A DNA stretch of 64,000 nucleotides from Rhyacophila brunnea (GCA_022495005.1 JAGYXB010001951.1:10868001-10932000); one strand, 5' to 3'. Shown: positions 1 to 11,360, counted from the stretch's first letter. The notes: generated by a model not told the origin, from the letters alone. Numbers and translations are program-made.

Positions 1-1066
1 ATCATCATCATCATTGACCTGAACCAATCCACTACTTAAAGACCTCCTTAGCCTGATTCTACTCCTTTCTGTCATATGCATTGCTGTATTTATCAAAATC
101 GGTGATATTATATTTATCTACATATTCATATGGTCATTATCATTATCATCATCATTGACCTGAACCAATCCACTGCTTAATAAAGACCTCCCTAGCCAGA
201 TTCTACTCCTTTCTGTCATATGAATTTCTGTATTTATCAAAATCGGTGATATTATATTTATTTACATATTCATATAGTCATCATCATCATCATCGACCTA
301 AACCAATCCACTGCTTAATAACGACCTCCCTAGCTTGATTCTACTTCTTTCTGTCATATGAATTGCTGTATTTATCAAAATCGGTGATATTATATTTATT
401 TACATATTCATATCGTCATCATCATCATCATCGACCTAACTCATATCCACTGATCATATTATATCGTCATCATCATCCATTAGCCTGATTCTACTCCTTT
501 CTGTGATATGAATTTCTGTATTTATCAAAATCGGTGATATTACATTAATCTACATATTCATATCGTCATCATCATCAACCAGGATCAATTCACTGCTGGA
601 TGAAGAGTTCCGCAACCTGATTCTACTACTATATTATACCTATTTCTATCGTCCTTATCATCATTGACCTGAACCCATCTATTGCTGGATAAAGGCCTCC
701 CATGCCTGATTCTACTCCTTTCTGTCATTTGAATTGCTGTATTTATCAAAATCGGTGATAATATATTATATCTATTTATATTTCCATTATCATTATGAAC
801 CTGAATCAATCCACCGGTGGATGAAGGCCTCTCTAAGTTGTTTGAATTTCTGTCGGTCATATGAATTACTATATTTATCAAAATTGCTGATATTATATTT
901 TCCCATTCATAATATCGTCATTATCATCATCAACCAAGATTAATCCACTGCTGGATGAAGGTTATCCCAACCTAATTCTACTCTTCTTGGTCATATAAAC
1001 TGCAATATTTTTTTAAATTTGTGATTTTATATACCTACCCATTTATATCGTTATTATTGTCATCAA

Positions 1067-1097
<31 letters not shown>

Positions 1098-1130
1098 TTT
1101 TAAGCTGATTCCATATCTTTAGGTCTTATA
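1..1130 (-). repeat. Tandem array (about 9 units, period about 131-144 bp) derived from an RTE LINE 3' end
   Basis: A recurring anchor (gacctgaaccaatcc and variants) starts at 16, 157, 295, 433, 577, 666, 797, 932 and 1065, giving steps of 141, 138, 138, 144, 89, 131, 135 and 133. Each unit also repeats tctactcctttctgtcatat and atttatcaaaatcggtgat, then an (ATC)n stretch. Read on the minus strand a unit translates as YDRKE-stop-NQxREVFIKQWIGSG, which is the C-terminus of RTE-type ORF2 (consensus DRxxWxxLGEAFIQQWID). So the array is made of RTE 3' ends amplified head to tail. The units at 577 and 666 are partly deleted. The array runs to the window edge and probably continues beyond it. Units decay toward 1130. 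Confidence 0.85.
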
Positions 1131-1984
1131 AATTCCTATTCTTATCAGATATAATATGTATTACTTCATTATTTATCAACATTTGTCTCGATATGAATGT
1201 CCCGCACCGGGAAACTATATTGTTTAAGGTTAATTTTTAAAACAAAATATGATTTTTAAAATATTATTCTGTGGCTCCAAGCATTTATTTTTTATAGACA
1301 ATGAAACAAAATAATGTTTAAATTTATTTTTTATGCTGCTAACCGTTTTCTATTATGTAAATGGGACCCGAAAGAGATTAATATTCGCGTTATATTGGAT
1401 CGCTATTTATGATAATCACGATTGAGATGTATAACTATTTATCATATTTAAATGCACATACCTACACATATATTGTATTAAAATTAAAATGACAGTGGTA
1501 GCAATCGGCGATTGCCAGCTGTTTTGCTAGGCTTAGCAGCCTGAAATGGTGTCAGATGATATTGAGAAGGCCAGACTCCAGAATAGACTACGCACATGAC
1601 TCCAAATTTGTATTTGCAGTGACGACATGCATATCGTAAAACTGACAAATCAGATAAATTTTCAATTGTCTGACGTGAATGAAAATCCATCCCGAAGGGA
1701 AAACTATGGCGCCGTCTATACACATTTTACAATTATTATATTAAAATCCAACACCAAGTCACTATGATGAAAAGCTGTCTGCAAGACCTAGCGAGACAGA
1801 CTGGCGAGAGCCAGCTGGCTCAGCTAGTTATGTATTAAATAGCCAAAAATCTATTATACATGGTTATTATGTACCTACTTTTGAATATGGATATACTTCC
1901 ACATTACAAATTACATATGATGATTACAAGTGATGAAAAACATAAAGGACTGGTAATAATAATGGTATTTAAAAGAGGAATGAG
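1131..1984. other. AT-rich stretch, no identified gene
   Basis: No recognised gene or repeat. A slightly GC-richer patch at about 1484-1723 is open on the minus strand for 79 codons (contains RYACRHCKYKFG), but I recognise no family and see no splice structure, so I do not call a gene. Confidence 0.4.
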
Positions 1985-2262
1985 TGGATAAGGAATCAGA
2001 CAAGGGCTTTCGATGTAATAGAGTTCGCTAGAAACCTTAAATGGAAATGTGTTAGACACACAGCTCGAAGAAGGGACAATCGTTGGATAAATTTAGTCAT
2101 CCAGTGGTATCCAAGAGGTACAAAACGTCCGCAAGGTAGACCTAGAGGTCGCTAGATCGATAAAATGATAAAGTTCTGCGGACCGAGAGAAGTGTAGTCA
2201 GCTTGGAGAGGCCTTCATCCAGCAGCGGATAGATACAGACAAATGATGATGAATTAAAAAAA
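1985..2262 (+). mobile_element. 3' end of an RTE-type LINE (degenerate)
   Basis: On the plus strand the frame reads RIRNQTRAFDVIEFARNLKWKC, then HTARRRDNRWINLVIQWYPRG, then KRPQGRPRGR followed by a stop. This is the usual C-terminal end of RTE-type reverse transcriptase ORFs (RIRNE..R.RTRV.DVI....LKW...GH.ARR.DNRW...V..W.PR...R..GRP..RW.DD). After frame breaks, bases near 2190-2235 read QLGEAFIQQRIDTDK-stop, and the element ends in atgatgatgaatt. It is 5' truncated, with stops and frameshifts, so it is dead. The same terminal codons form the repeating unit of the array at the left edge of the window, on the opposite strand. Confidence 0.85.
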
Positions 2263-4694
2263 TAAAATAGGACATAGTATATAATTATTAGTAAATTAAA
2301 AATATATTACATAATTCAAGCATATAATTACTTTTATTTCATCAAACTGTTATGCAATATACCTACTATTACTACTTATACATATGTTTAATGTAGGTTA
2401 TTCTGTATATATATATATACCGCTTTTTACACATAAGTATAACTAAATTATATGAATATAATAGTAATATGAAATAACATGTACGATGCATGCAAACCGG
2501 TCTAAAAATTTGAATACGAAATTGAAGCAATAACAATTATAATTGATATTTTTGCACAGCAGGTAGTCGAATGTGCCTTAATAATGGTACACATACAATT
2601 TCATAGCGCGATATATTGAAACAAAAAGAATACTAATAAAAGTTGTAAAAATATTTTCACAAACAAAAAAATATTCAAACACAATAAAACATCCTCTTTT
2701 ATTTGAATTAATTGAACAATAAATTTAACAACGGTCATAATGTTTTGGATGATTTAACGTATGTTTTTTAATATTTTAATTCTGTTTGTTTTCCCAAATC
2801 TATTGTCTCACGGCATCCATTACGTCGTCATTGTATTAAATAAAGTTTACTTAGATGTTTGTATGTATATGTGTATATATTATCATCTATGGTTATTTCT
2901 AAAAATAGTTTTTTTGTATGTTTGTTTTTAACTTAGGTGTTAAAACTGAATCGGTACATATAAATGTATCTATCACTACTTGGTATCAACTAAATAATAA
3001 AAAAAATGGCAATTGTTTCGCTTTCATTTTGAAATAAGAGATAAATAATACGTCGCAGGGACAGTTGCTAAAATTGAGTAATGGTCAAGCAATAGATTAT
3101 AGTGTAGTAATGGATATTGTACAAGTTATCAAAAAGTGTTGAATATCTCGAAAAGAATAAATAGTTGTATTTACTAAGTGAATCCAAAAAATGGACTATT
3201 AAATAAGGAGCTTGTCAAATAGTTTTTATTTGTATACTTTCAAGCGATTCCAGAATATTTTAATGTGGTTAGATAATAATGGAGTAAATTGGTGAGAATT
3301 AGGAAAAATAGTTTCTCTGCGTATACATTATACTAGGTACATTGATTGTTAAAAATATATAAAAAAGCGACCTATATTGTCGAACAAGAAATTCTTGTCC
3401 AAGTGTTAAAACGGTGAAATAATAAGCGCCTTCAATACAGTTAATCGTACTTCCATTTTCAAATGAGGGACGCCCCCAAATTTAGTATTTCATTTTACGC
3501 TTCCGTCGTGTACGGATCTATCAATTTACGTAATTTGATGCTTTTTATAATAAAAATATGTCTAAAACGATCAGGAGTGATATTAGAATTATTATTAGTA
3601 AACTTTTGGTAAATTGTAAAAAAAAGAAAGCCGATACATTATTTAAACACGCATTGCCACTATGACAGGTACGTCACTGATAAGTCTTTTGTAAATGCGA
3701 CTACAGCGACTTCCTGTTATCGACGAGATCTTATTGTCTGACAGTAGAAAAGTTGTCGTTTTGTTTTGGTTATTTATTTACGCACTGTTATTTGCTGTAC
3801 TGTATGATTTTCCTAATTTCAAATATCTGTTTCTAAATAATAATGCCTTACCGAATAACAAATATATTTTAGATGTGCAATACAATATTGTAATCTTTCA
3901 GTATAGAGAGAGCATTTTATTTCTTATATAAAATAACGATTGAATCAAATAGTAAAAATACAAAAATTATAGTTCTATATTCAGATGACGACGCGTTACA
4001 ATTATGTATAAAGAATGACTTCATTTTTATATTAATTTAAACCTGAGAGTGGTCGATGACAATAATAATATTATCATTTTGTCATAGACATAAAGCAATT
4101 TTAATCTTACTTGATACGAGAGAAGAGGAAGTAATTTAAATCTAGCAGTGGATATTGATGACGGTGCTATAAAACAAAACCTTTACTGAAATAATAGTCT
4201 CACGTTCAAAATACAAACAGTTCAAGTCACGTTTCAGAGAAGTAAGTAATGTCAAAGTGGCTGAGTGACGGAAACAAGAAGAGATCGTTAAGGGAAATAA
4301 TAAACATGAAAGTTAACGACTAGCCATGAAGTACGCTATAATTGTGTAATTGTTATAGGTGCCATATCCGTAGGGAATGAACATCGATCTTCAGAGCCGG
4401 ATAAAAATATGTTTTTTACAAAGTTTATAGAAAAAAACTACATAGATTCTAGATTAATATTACAAGATTCTTTATCATTTTAATAAAATATATCAAGACT
4501 TAAACCAAATTAAAATAAAATGGAATGTATTTTAATTTAAGAGATTCAGCATTCACTTCATGGTAATTTATAAAATGTTTCTATTACTATCACTCACAAA
4601 TTTGATTAATAATGTGGTATATAACAAGACACTGGTCACAAGATTCTTTATTATATGTGATGAATACTGAAAATCATTTTATATACATTTTTTT
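2263..4694. other. AT-rich DNA without identified gene
   Basis: Contains a short (TA)n run near 2407-2420. An open frame at 3695-3931 (78 codons, one hydrophobic segment WLFIYALLFAVLYDF) has no recognised similarity and is probably chance. Nothing else is supported. Confidence 0.5.
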
Positions 4695-4933
4695 TTAATT
4701 TCGACCATGCCCGATCCTAATAAGATCATATATGGCCCTTTACAAAGTGGATGTTTCTATTGACAGATTTTTTTACGAGAAATGATGTCGGCCACTTGCT
4801 CAACCTATAGGTCTATACTCTGACTCATACACTAATTGAAAAACAATATGTGTATTTTCCACTAATGCCAGACCCGGGATTCGAACCTGGGACCCACGAC
4901 GTTATAGGCTGATGCTTACGCCGCGCGGCCGTA
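4695..4933 (-). mobile_element. tRNA-derived SINE (full-length-looking copy)
   Basis: On the minus strand the head starts at about 4933 with GGCCGCGCGGCGTAAGC, followed by a pol III B box GGTTCGAATCC (4874-4884), a body shared with other copies in this window (fragment ttgagcaagtggccgacat), and a tail GATCGGGCATGGTCGAA near 4700-4716. Copies of the same family are at 20238-20434, 20516-20613 and 51015-51215. The tRNA-like head places it among tRNA-class SINEs. It needs a LINE partner for mobility. Confidence 0.85.
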
Positions 4934-6417
4934 TACGTACAACTATGTATTTATTTATCTTTTAATAATATTATAGTTATGTAATGATTAAATGGAATCA
5001 AAAACGAAAATTGATATCGCAAGTTGTGTTGGATTTACTATAGGACTAAATTTATTAAAGTAATGCAATGCAGGTACTAGTTCACCACTGCTCATTTTCT
5101 AAGTAAGTGAAGTCTGCATCTGACCAATTAAGTAATACTGCATTATGAAACTCAAGGGTTAATGAAATATTTACAAGCATGTTGTTTTTTGGTGCACATT
5201 AAAATATATCTTTCTATTTCTCTTTCGAGCTAATATTCTCGTAATAAAACTTTGTATTTATTTATTTTATATTATTATATTTGCTAATAACTCTGAAGTC
5301 GGAATATTAGTTCGTACCTACATTCGTAATCTTAAGATTATAATCGTACAAAACTGATGTTCTACTTAGCTTGAGCATATTTACGGGACGATTAACTTAA
5401 ATATAAAATTAAACATGATTAAATTCGCTTACACTCTGCCTCCAAATATAGGTACCATTGTTTTTATAATTATTATCAGATATTTACTGCGATTGAAAAA
5501 TAATAGTAATAAAAAATATTTATTTTTATTTTGAAATAAAAACTCTCAAACTGGATGAATTCCTAAAATATTATAATATTATCTTAATTTTCTTTTTATC
5601 TCTAATTATTCGAAGTATGTACTTATTTAGTTTGAGGTCACATATTATTCTTCACAGTGTCTATAAATATAATATATTTATAGACAATATTAACTCGTTT
5701 TTAAGTATTCAATATTTTTTGGAACTGTGTTCCATGCCTTCCTTTTAAAAACAAAGTCACAAACAAAATAATATCTTTCGTTTTAATCGTGCACTAAAAA
5801 TACGTTTTAGTTATTGAACAAAATGACTAATTTTACTAAATTTTTAATATATTTATAAATTCTCACTTTCGTATAAGTACTTAAATGTTTCTCTCTCATT
5901 CCCATTCACCATTTGTTTTATATACGCTGCGTGATCGGAAGCTTCGCTACGTCAACTTTCGATGACATCCCAGCCTCACGTTTGAACAGAACAAGTGGCC
6001 CCGGGTAGTTAGCTACGTAAGTCAGCGACCACATGAGGAATTCTCGACACGAATAAAAAAAGCTTTGCACGCTTCTACGTCTACTGTAGATGCGTCTACG
6101 GCAGACAAACAAAAAGCTTATGTGCTTTTAAGTTAGTTTTTATAAGTAGAAAACGCATAATATATATTTTTCAAATTTAACAAAGGAAACGTCTCTGTCA
6201 TAACATAATATGTACATTAATTATTATTACATCATATGCGCGTGCTAACAAAATGATAATTTAAAATAAAGCTATAAATACCATAGATTTCTGATTAAAA
6301 AAATATTAATTGTATAATTTATATTATATAATGTTATTAATATGAATAATATGAAAAATTTACTAAGTTGAAAAGTTAAAATAGGAACCACAGAAACATA
6401 CATATTCGACAAAATAT
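4934..6417. other. AT-rich DNA; short perfect inverted repeat and one GC-richer patch
   Basis: 5658-5686 is a hairpin with 13-bp perfect arms (TGTCTATAAATAT / ATATTTATAGACA) and a 3-base loop. 5930-6110 is clearly GC-richer than its surroundings (many CpG, ctacgtctactgtagatgcg) and is open on the minus strand for 64 codons, but the product is not recognised. No gene is called. Confidence 0.4.
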
Positions 6418-6512
6418 TTTGAAAAAAATTTTGATACCATGTCTGCAGGACTCGACCCGCATCCATCGGCTTTCGGCTAATTTCGACCAATTTAGCCACC
6501 AGCACCATATTG
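6418..6512 (-). mobile_element. tRNA-like SINE head
   Basis: Minus strand shows a tRNA-like block, with GGTGGCTAAATTGGTCGAA as a plausible D-arm/A-box region and GGGTCGAGTCCTGC as the B box, then a T-rich tail. The flank cagaaacatacatat...gacaaaatatttt (6385-6420) recurs at 55868-55890 next to another tRNA-like block, so these two copies belong to one family. Cloverleaf folding was not computed. Confidence 0.55.
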
Positions 6513-7740
6513 TATAATTACTACAGCATTAACCAATGCGTCCTAGGTTTATCAAACTTTATTAATATCGATGACCACCTGTTGTTATTTTGAATCACGG
6601 TATTAACAATACATACTTAGGTACTTTATTACCTGGAAAGCGTCAATGTCTCCAAATTTTAGTTTTAACGTATTTTGCGAACTATGTTTTTCATACACTT
6701 TATTTATATTTTATATACTTGTTGAAAATCACGAACGATGGTCCTTGACTCGGTTTTAACAAAATACCGAAAGATTGCTTGACTGTAGATCAATGGAGAT
6801 TCAGTGGGGAAATAACTCATTCATCAAATACGAGCATGTTCAACGTCACTTACATGGACTGGTAAGACAGTCGAGTGAAATTTTTACTATATACGAGATT
6901 TAAAAAGAAAGTTTATTAGAAATTAGGAGTACAGATTCTGTTGTAGTTCCGTCATTGTTTATGTGCAAGGCGCGCGTGGAAGTTATCTGTTTACGTGGTA
7001 GTAATAAAACGAATCGTCACAAACTGGCGTAAAGTTATATTCTTTTTTTTTATGGTGGTAAATTTTAGATATACTTAAGTCTATTATATTAGAATAAATT
7101 ATTCTAAATTTGATAATGCATTATATGTTTGGAATCCTGCCAGTCTGGCTATATCTCACGCCTCTCGACATTGTATTGTCACGAACGAAATCTTAAGCCT
7201 CGAGCCTGGGTCCACGTAAGGCATCGGCTCAAAAAACGCGCGCCATATTAGGGTTTATCAATGTTTATGGTAATATTTTTATGGATAGCTTATCGTCTCA
7301 CGTATGTGGAAACTTATAAATTTTATGGATAGCCGAAAAAGCGGAACGCGCACAGAAATCTTTCGCGTTTTATGTCTTATTTTTATGTAGTAAAAGCCAT
7401 CAATCTCGTGAAATCGTGTTTTTTTCCTTCAAATATAATGGCATTGAAAATATAACTTTCAAATAAAAAATATGTTTTAAATTTTATTACAGCTAAGTAT
7501 CTATGAAAATCATAATTATTATTTTCATGATATTATGGATATTAAAGTTCTTTCTACAAACAAAATATTTTTTTTTTTGATAAATTCATCGTTTATTTGG
7601 TCGATATTGCAAATCCCCATTTCGTCTTTTCACAACATTGTTGTCATATTTAGCTGAACATCTTAAATATTTCATTTTGAAACGTAATAGTGTGATTATT
7701 TAAAATTGAGTTCAAATCTTTGATGTATTCTGATTATTTC
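6513..7740. other. AT-rich DNA, nothing identified
   Basis: No gene, no convincing repeat. A small GC-rich patch occurs near 7200-7240 without an open frame of note. Confidence 0.5.
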
Positions 7741-8160
7741 AATTCAATGTATTTATTTTTACATATTGTGGACATTACAAAGTTTAAGAGGTTTACAACA
7801 TGACATGAAACATTATTATAAAGAAGAAAGGAAATAAAAGTAATAAAAGGGATAAAAAAGAAAATATAAAAAGAGAACATAATATAAACATACAAAAGAA
7901 ATACAATTGTTCATTTATAGAAGTTCAAAGAAGTACACCGAGTTTTCTAAGGAGACCCTATTTAAAGAATTTATAAAATAGCGTCTACCTTAACTCACTC
8001 TCATGTAAGTGGAATATATCATCACCCGAAGCAATTTAGTTGAACATAGTTATCGCCCTCCCAATAATTGGCATTAGCAATGGCAGGTTGGTTATTGGGA
8101 GAATAAACAACTGATGCTCTCTATTTCTAAGATAGTTATCATTATCATTAGATAGCCTTT
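7741..8160 (-). mobile_element. 3' end fragment of the CR1/Jockey-group LINE
   Basis: Colinear with the 3' part of the better-preserved LINE at 46166-48355. Shared blocks include gacattacaaa...gttcacaacatgacat at the 3' tail, gtggaatatatcatcacccg, and gaacatagttatcgccctcc. It covers the last roughly 60 codons of the reverse-transcriptase ORF plus the 3' UTR and is truncated at about 8160 within the motif tctaagatagttatca. No intact frame remains. Confidence 0.85.
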
Positions 8161-9032
8161 ATCAATTGAGATTGTATATAAAAGAATGAGAATATGGATT
8201 AAAATTGAAACACATTATTTTTCATTATAATTTTCTTTTAATAGAATTTGTAATATGTTCATATAAATTAAAATACATTATCTTTTTCAATGATTTGAAT
8301 GGCGTAATTATTTTGAATATTTTTAAAAATGTTTTTTGATATTTTTTATTGACAAAATTACTTGCTGAATTTTAATGAACTGATTACAATTTCAGATTGT
8401 AAAGGGATGAATTATGTTGAGTCAAATTAATAATATCTAATCGTAACATAATTTACACACTTTTTTATCGATGCATGTCACAGTTGAAATAATATACTCT
8501 AGTACCTACCCAACAAGAACTGGTGTTCTTATAGTAGTTCACTAATAAAATACAACTTCCCAAGACTTATTAAGTTACGACATCGGAATATTACTTAGGT
8601 TAGTAATGTAGGTATACAGTTTTGATATTTTGATGTGGCGAACTATTTAGAATTTACATTATGATGGCGAGATAACCGTCCAAGTTTTGATTAAGTACAC
8701 ATAAGTGGCGTTGGTGTATTTCTTGACTGTTCTTGATATTGACTTCCTCGTAGTTTGTACATAATATATTTGTATTATTTTGTCTTCCAAATTCTACACG
8801 GATACACTACACTTACCTAAGTGTATAATCAAGGAGTTTGAACAACAAGAGCGATGCTTATGAAATTTGTTAACACTCGGTGACGATTTCACAGCAACGT
8901 TTCTATTATAGTATAGTTTAATTATTAAAATAAATAGAAATAATAATATTCTAAATAAAGGTATATTAAAAAATGGCGGGTATAAATCTAACTACATATA
9001 ATATGTCTAAGAAATATTTAAACATTTTTTAA
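8161..9032. other. AT-rich DNA, nothing identified
   Basis: No open frame or repeat that I can support. Confidence 0.5.
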
Positions 9033-9150
9033 TTAATTACTTTTTTTATTCAACGAATAATTCACAATTTTTTTTCAACTTTGATTTCAAGACTTACGAA
9101 TGTAACATTCTAGTTATTGAACATACATATTTTTGAAAATACGTTATAAC
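9033..9150 (+). mobile_element. Foldback element, left part (interrupted by a hAT-like insertion)
   Basis: Starts with the terminal motif of the foldback family, tttattcaacgaataattc, followed by gaatgtaacattctagttat and gaacatacat. The same left end is at 41119 and 54778, and both ends are in the palindrome at 49877. The sequence breaks at 9150 and resumes at 9888 (ccaatagaacaaatctttt), which matches the continuous version at 54884-54905. Confidence 0.75.
9143..9150. repeat. Target-site duplication, left copy (gttataac)
   Basis: gttataac here and attataac at 9880-9887 flank the inserted element; 7 of 8 bases agree. An 8-bp duplication is the hallmark of hAT transposition. Confidence 0.75.
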
Positions 9151-9879
9151 TAGGGATTCCAATCCCGGGATTCCGAGCTATTTTCAATACCTATGAATCC
9201 CGGGATTGATAAACATAACCCCTAAACTTTCGGGATTGATTTTTATATCAATTTTTATGGAAAATAAAATAAAAACGAAAGTATAACAGAAAAAATACTT
9301 TTAATAACAAATAACTACATTAGAAATAAACTGAGTTTGAATGGAGTTTGATTTACACCCATGTATAAGTTGCCGATTCATTTTATTTTTTCACATAAAT
9401 TAATAAAAATGAAAAAGATTGGAAAAAAACAATGCTTTGCACTATTAACAAAGTATTTCCACCATGATCTCACACGTTTATCGGCAGTTTCACATTTGGC
9501 TGACTGATTAGATTTATGAAGCGGATAGGCCATAAGTACACCATGATTTGCTTTACTATTTTAAATCTCGCTAACCCATTCATAAATAATTACTATCAGA
9601 AACAGCAATTTCATATTAAATTCACATTATAATTTATATAACAATATTATTTACTCTATTAAACTTATGGATTTCCCAGATTGAACGTATACAATATTAA
9701 CAATAAATGTCTTAAATAGTATAAATTATAGTAGATTTATTTTTGACCGATTTTATCAATGTTATTTGTAAATATAAAATTTTTATATTAACAATGGAAA
9801 AAAATTCCAATCCCGGGATTGTCAAATTGTAATTCCGAAATCTCGGGATAAGAATTTTGGCTCGGGATTGGACTCCCTA
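9151..9879. mobile_element. Non-autonomous hAT-like element, 729 bp
   Basis: Ends in terminal inverted repeats: left tagggattccaatcccggg, and the right end read in reverse tagggagtccaatcccgagc. It sits between 8-bp direct repeats differing at one base. The palindromic 12-mer aatcccgggatt occurs at 9161-9172, 9196-9207 and 9809-9820, near both ends, as expected for subterminal transposase-binding sites. There is no transposase frame, so it would need a hAT transposase from elsewhere. Superfamily assignment is by target duplication length and TIR form only. Confidence 0.8.
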
Positions 9880-9887
9880 ATTATAAC
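9880..9887. repeat. Target-site duplication, right copy (attataac)
   Basis: Pairs with 9143-9150. In uninterrupted foldback copies (54884 onward) this word occurs once, which confirms the insertion. Confidence 0.75.
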
Positions 9888-10268
9888 CAATAGAACAAAT
9901 CTTTTTAAAAAGTATTTAATTAAAAGCTAGTACAAGGAAGGTACAACACTAATATATCTTGGAGTGATCCGTGACGTCGGTTTGTAATTAAAGTAATACC
10001 TATATTGATTTAGAATTCAAAACCCGATAGCCAATAGTAGCTAAATTTAGAAAACGCTTCAGAGAGTACAATGAGAGCCATTAGTTAAAATTTGTCGTAA
10101 TTAAGTATGGTACTCGTACATTTAGCATAGTGGTCTATGTGCGTAGGTGCGAAACCCGACAAGTGCAGGTTCGAATCATGAGGGGTGGGGTGTCTTAATT
10201 TTTTTTTTGAACATTTTTTCTATTGGTTATAATGTATTTTCTCAAAAGTATTTTCAAAATTATGTATA
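9888..10268 (+). mobile_element. Foldback element, right part with tRNA-like arm
   Basis: Continues the element begun at 9033. The stretch attagttaaaatttgtcg (10080 region) matches the centre of the copies at 32402 and 41119. A tRNA-like block follows: tttagcatagtggtctatg (A-box-like, about 10121-10139) and B box aggttcgaatcatg (10167-10180). After a T run the arm returns as tattggttataatgtattt and ends by truncation near 10268. Confidence 0.65.
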
Positions 10269-10313
10269 TTTAAACATGTTTTGTATATATCTATGCTAGT
10301 TGGAATACGCAGT

Positions 10314-10519
10314 ATTAGCGGCTCTTGTGGTGCAGCGCGTAAAGCGCTGGCCTTCCATCCCGGAGTTTTGGGTTCGATTCTCGGTGAGGTCAAAATATAT
10401 TTACATAATCTAATATGTAAATTCCTCAAGCCTGGGAGTTTTACCACTATTATTGGTCTTCACGGCCTGTTGTGGTGTTTAACAAAGAAACCAATAAAAA
10501 TAAAAAAAATAAAAACGAA
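10314..10519 (+). mobile_element. tRNA-derived SINE, second family
   Basis: Head gtggtgcagcgcgtaaagcg with B box gggttcgattctcgg (10369-10383), about 70 bases of tRNA-like sequence, an unrelated body (aagcctgggagttttaccac, then cacggcctgttgtggtg), and an A-rich tail aataaaaataaaaaaaataaaaa. The overall order (tRNA head, body, A-rich tail) is that of a SINE. Differs from the family at 4695. Open frames running through it on both strands are incidental. Confidence 0.7.
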
Positions 10520-10559
10520 AGCCAGCAGGCAATATACCAAGTAAAATGAACATAATTCT

Positions 10560-10675
10560 AGCGCCGATGAGGTTGAGTAACCAGTTAGAGCGAAGTCGCG
10601 GTGCGTCCTCACTTCCGCTCGCAGTCGGAATACAGCGGTCTCGCGACGCAGCGCCCGTGCGGCTTCGCCCTTAAA
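10560..10675. other. Isolated GC-rich, CpG-rich block
   Basis: About 115 bases rich in CpG (gcgaagtcgcggtgcgtcct, tctcgcgacgcagcgcccgt) in otherwise AT-rich DNA. Open on the minus strand over part of a 94-codon frame (10460-10744), but no family is recognised. It may be a transposon remnant or a short unmethylated island. Confidence 0.4.
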
Positions 10676-10859
10676 TGAAAACATTAGAAAACCCCATAGC
10701 ATTACCATACGGAAAGATGGAAAAATTGATCTACAATGCGCCAATATCTATAGACTGGTATTTAATTAAACGTCATATTTGTTGGGTGAAATAAGTAAGT
10801 TAGTATGGAATTTACAAATTACAAGTTAAATACTTTCACAATAAGACATTCAAATATTT

Positions 10860-11360
10860 TCAAACAAACAAATGAAAAATAATTACAAGATAAAAAGAAC
10901 TTTTTATATACAATGTTTTTAAATTTTCTGTTAAATTATTACGCTCAATATGCTCAAACTTGTACTTGATATGAAGTAAATAAAAAACAAACAAATATAG
11001 AATACGGAAATGTGACATTTAATTTTGATTTACATAGTAACGCACGTGTATATTAATAATTTTGTTTCTAGGACCATCGCCTTAGCAACCAATAATAGTC
11101 TTTTACTTTTTAAGGATTTTTCTGAAATAACTTTTCATACAAAAGAGAATTAACTGAAAATTAATTCAATTCAGCTTAAAAATGGCTAAAAGTATTAAAA
11201 TAATGCATTGGCATCGTGTTTTGATATATTTCAAAAGTTTTAAATGTCTAGCTAGTTGGGAAGTTAGTTAAAAACCGATTGCAAGATTTCTACTGGACAA
11301 ACCACCACCAGGCAAACAAGAATATGACCTAATAAAAACGTTGTAAAATACAAGATAACT
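10860..11360 (+). repeat. Dispersed repeat of unknown class (inverted copy at 52190-52620)
   Basis: Colinear, in reverse complement, with 52190-52620. Shared words include aattacaagataaaaagaac, gccttagcaaccaataatag, ttcatacaaaa, tgcattggcatcgtgttttg, atgtctagctagt, cgattgcaagattt and aacaagaatatgacc. No open frame, tRNA-like head, clear TIR or poly(A) tail was seen, so its class is open. Confidence 0.75.

Noticed and set aside
1..1130. CRISPR-like array because of regular repeats
   Set aside because: Whole units repeat with no unique spacers; the unit is derived from a LINE end and the genome is animal.
3374..3400. Heat-shock-element-like palindrome gaacaagaaattcttgtcc
   Set aside because: Spacing of GAA/TTC blocks does not fit the nGAAn array; likely chance.
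4860..4933. Possible genuine tRNA gene (minus strand)
   Set aside because: The tRNA-like head continues into a body shared with three other copies in the window; no acceptor-stem pairing was found. It is a SINE.
10220..10544. Overlapping open frames on both strands near the SINE at 10314
   Set aside because: They run through the tRNA-like head and A-rich tail of a SINE and carry no protein-like motif.
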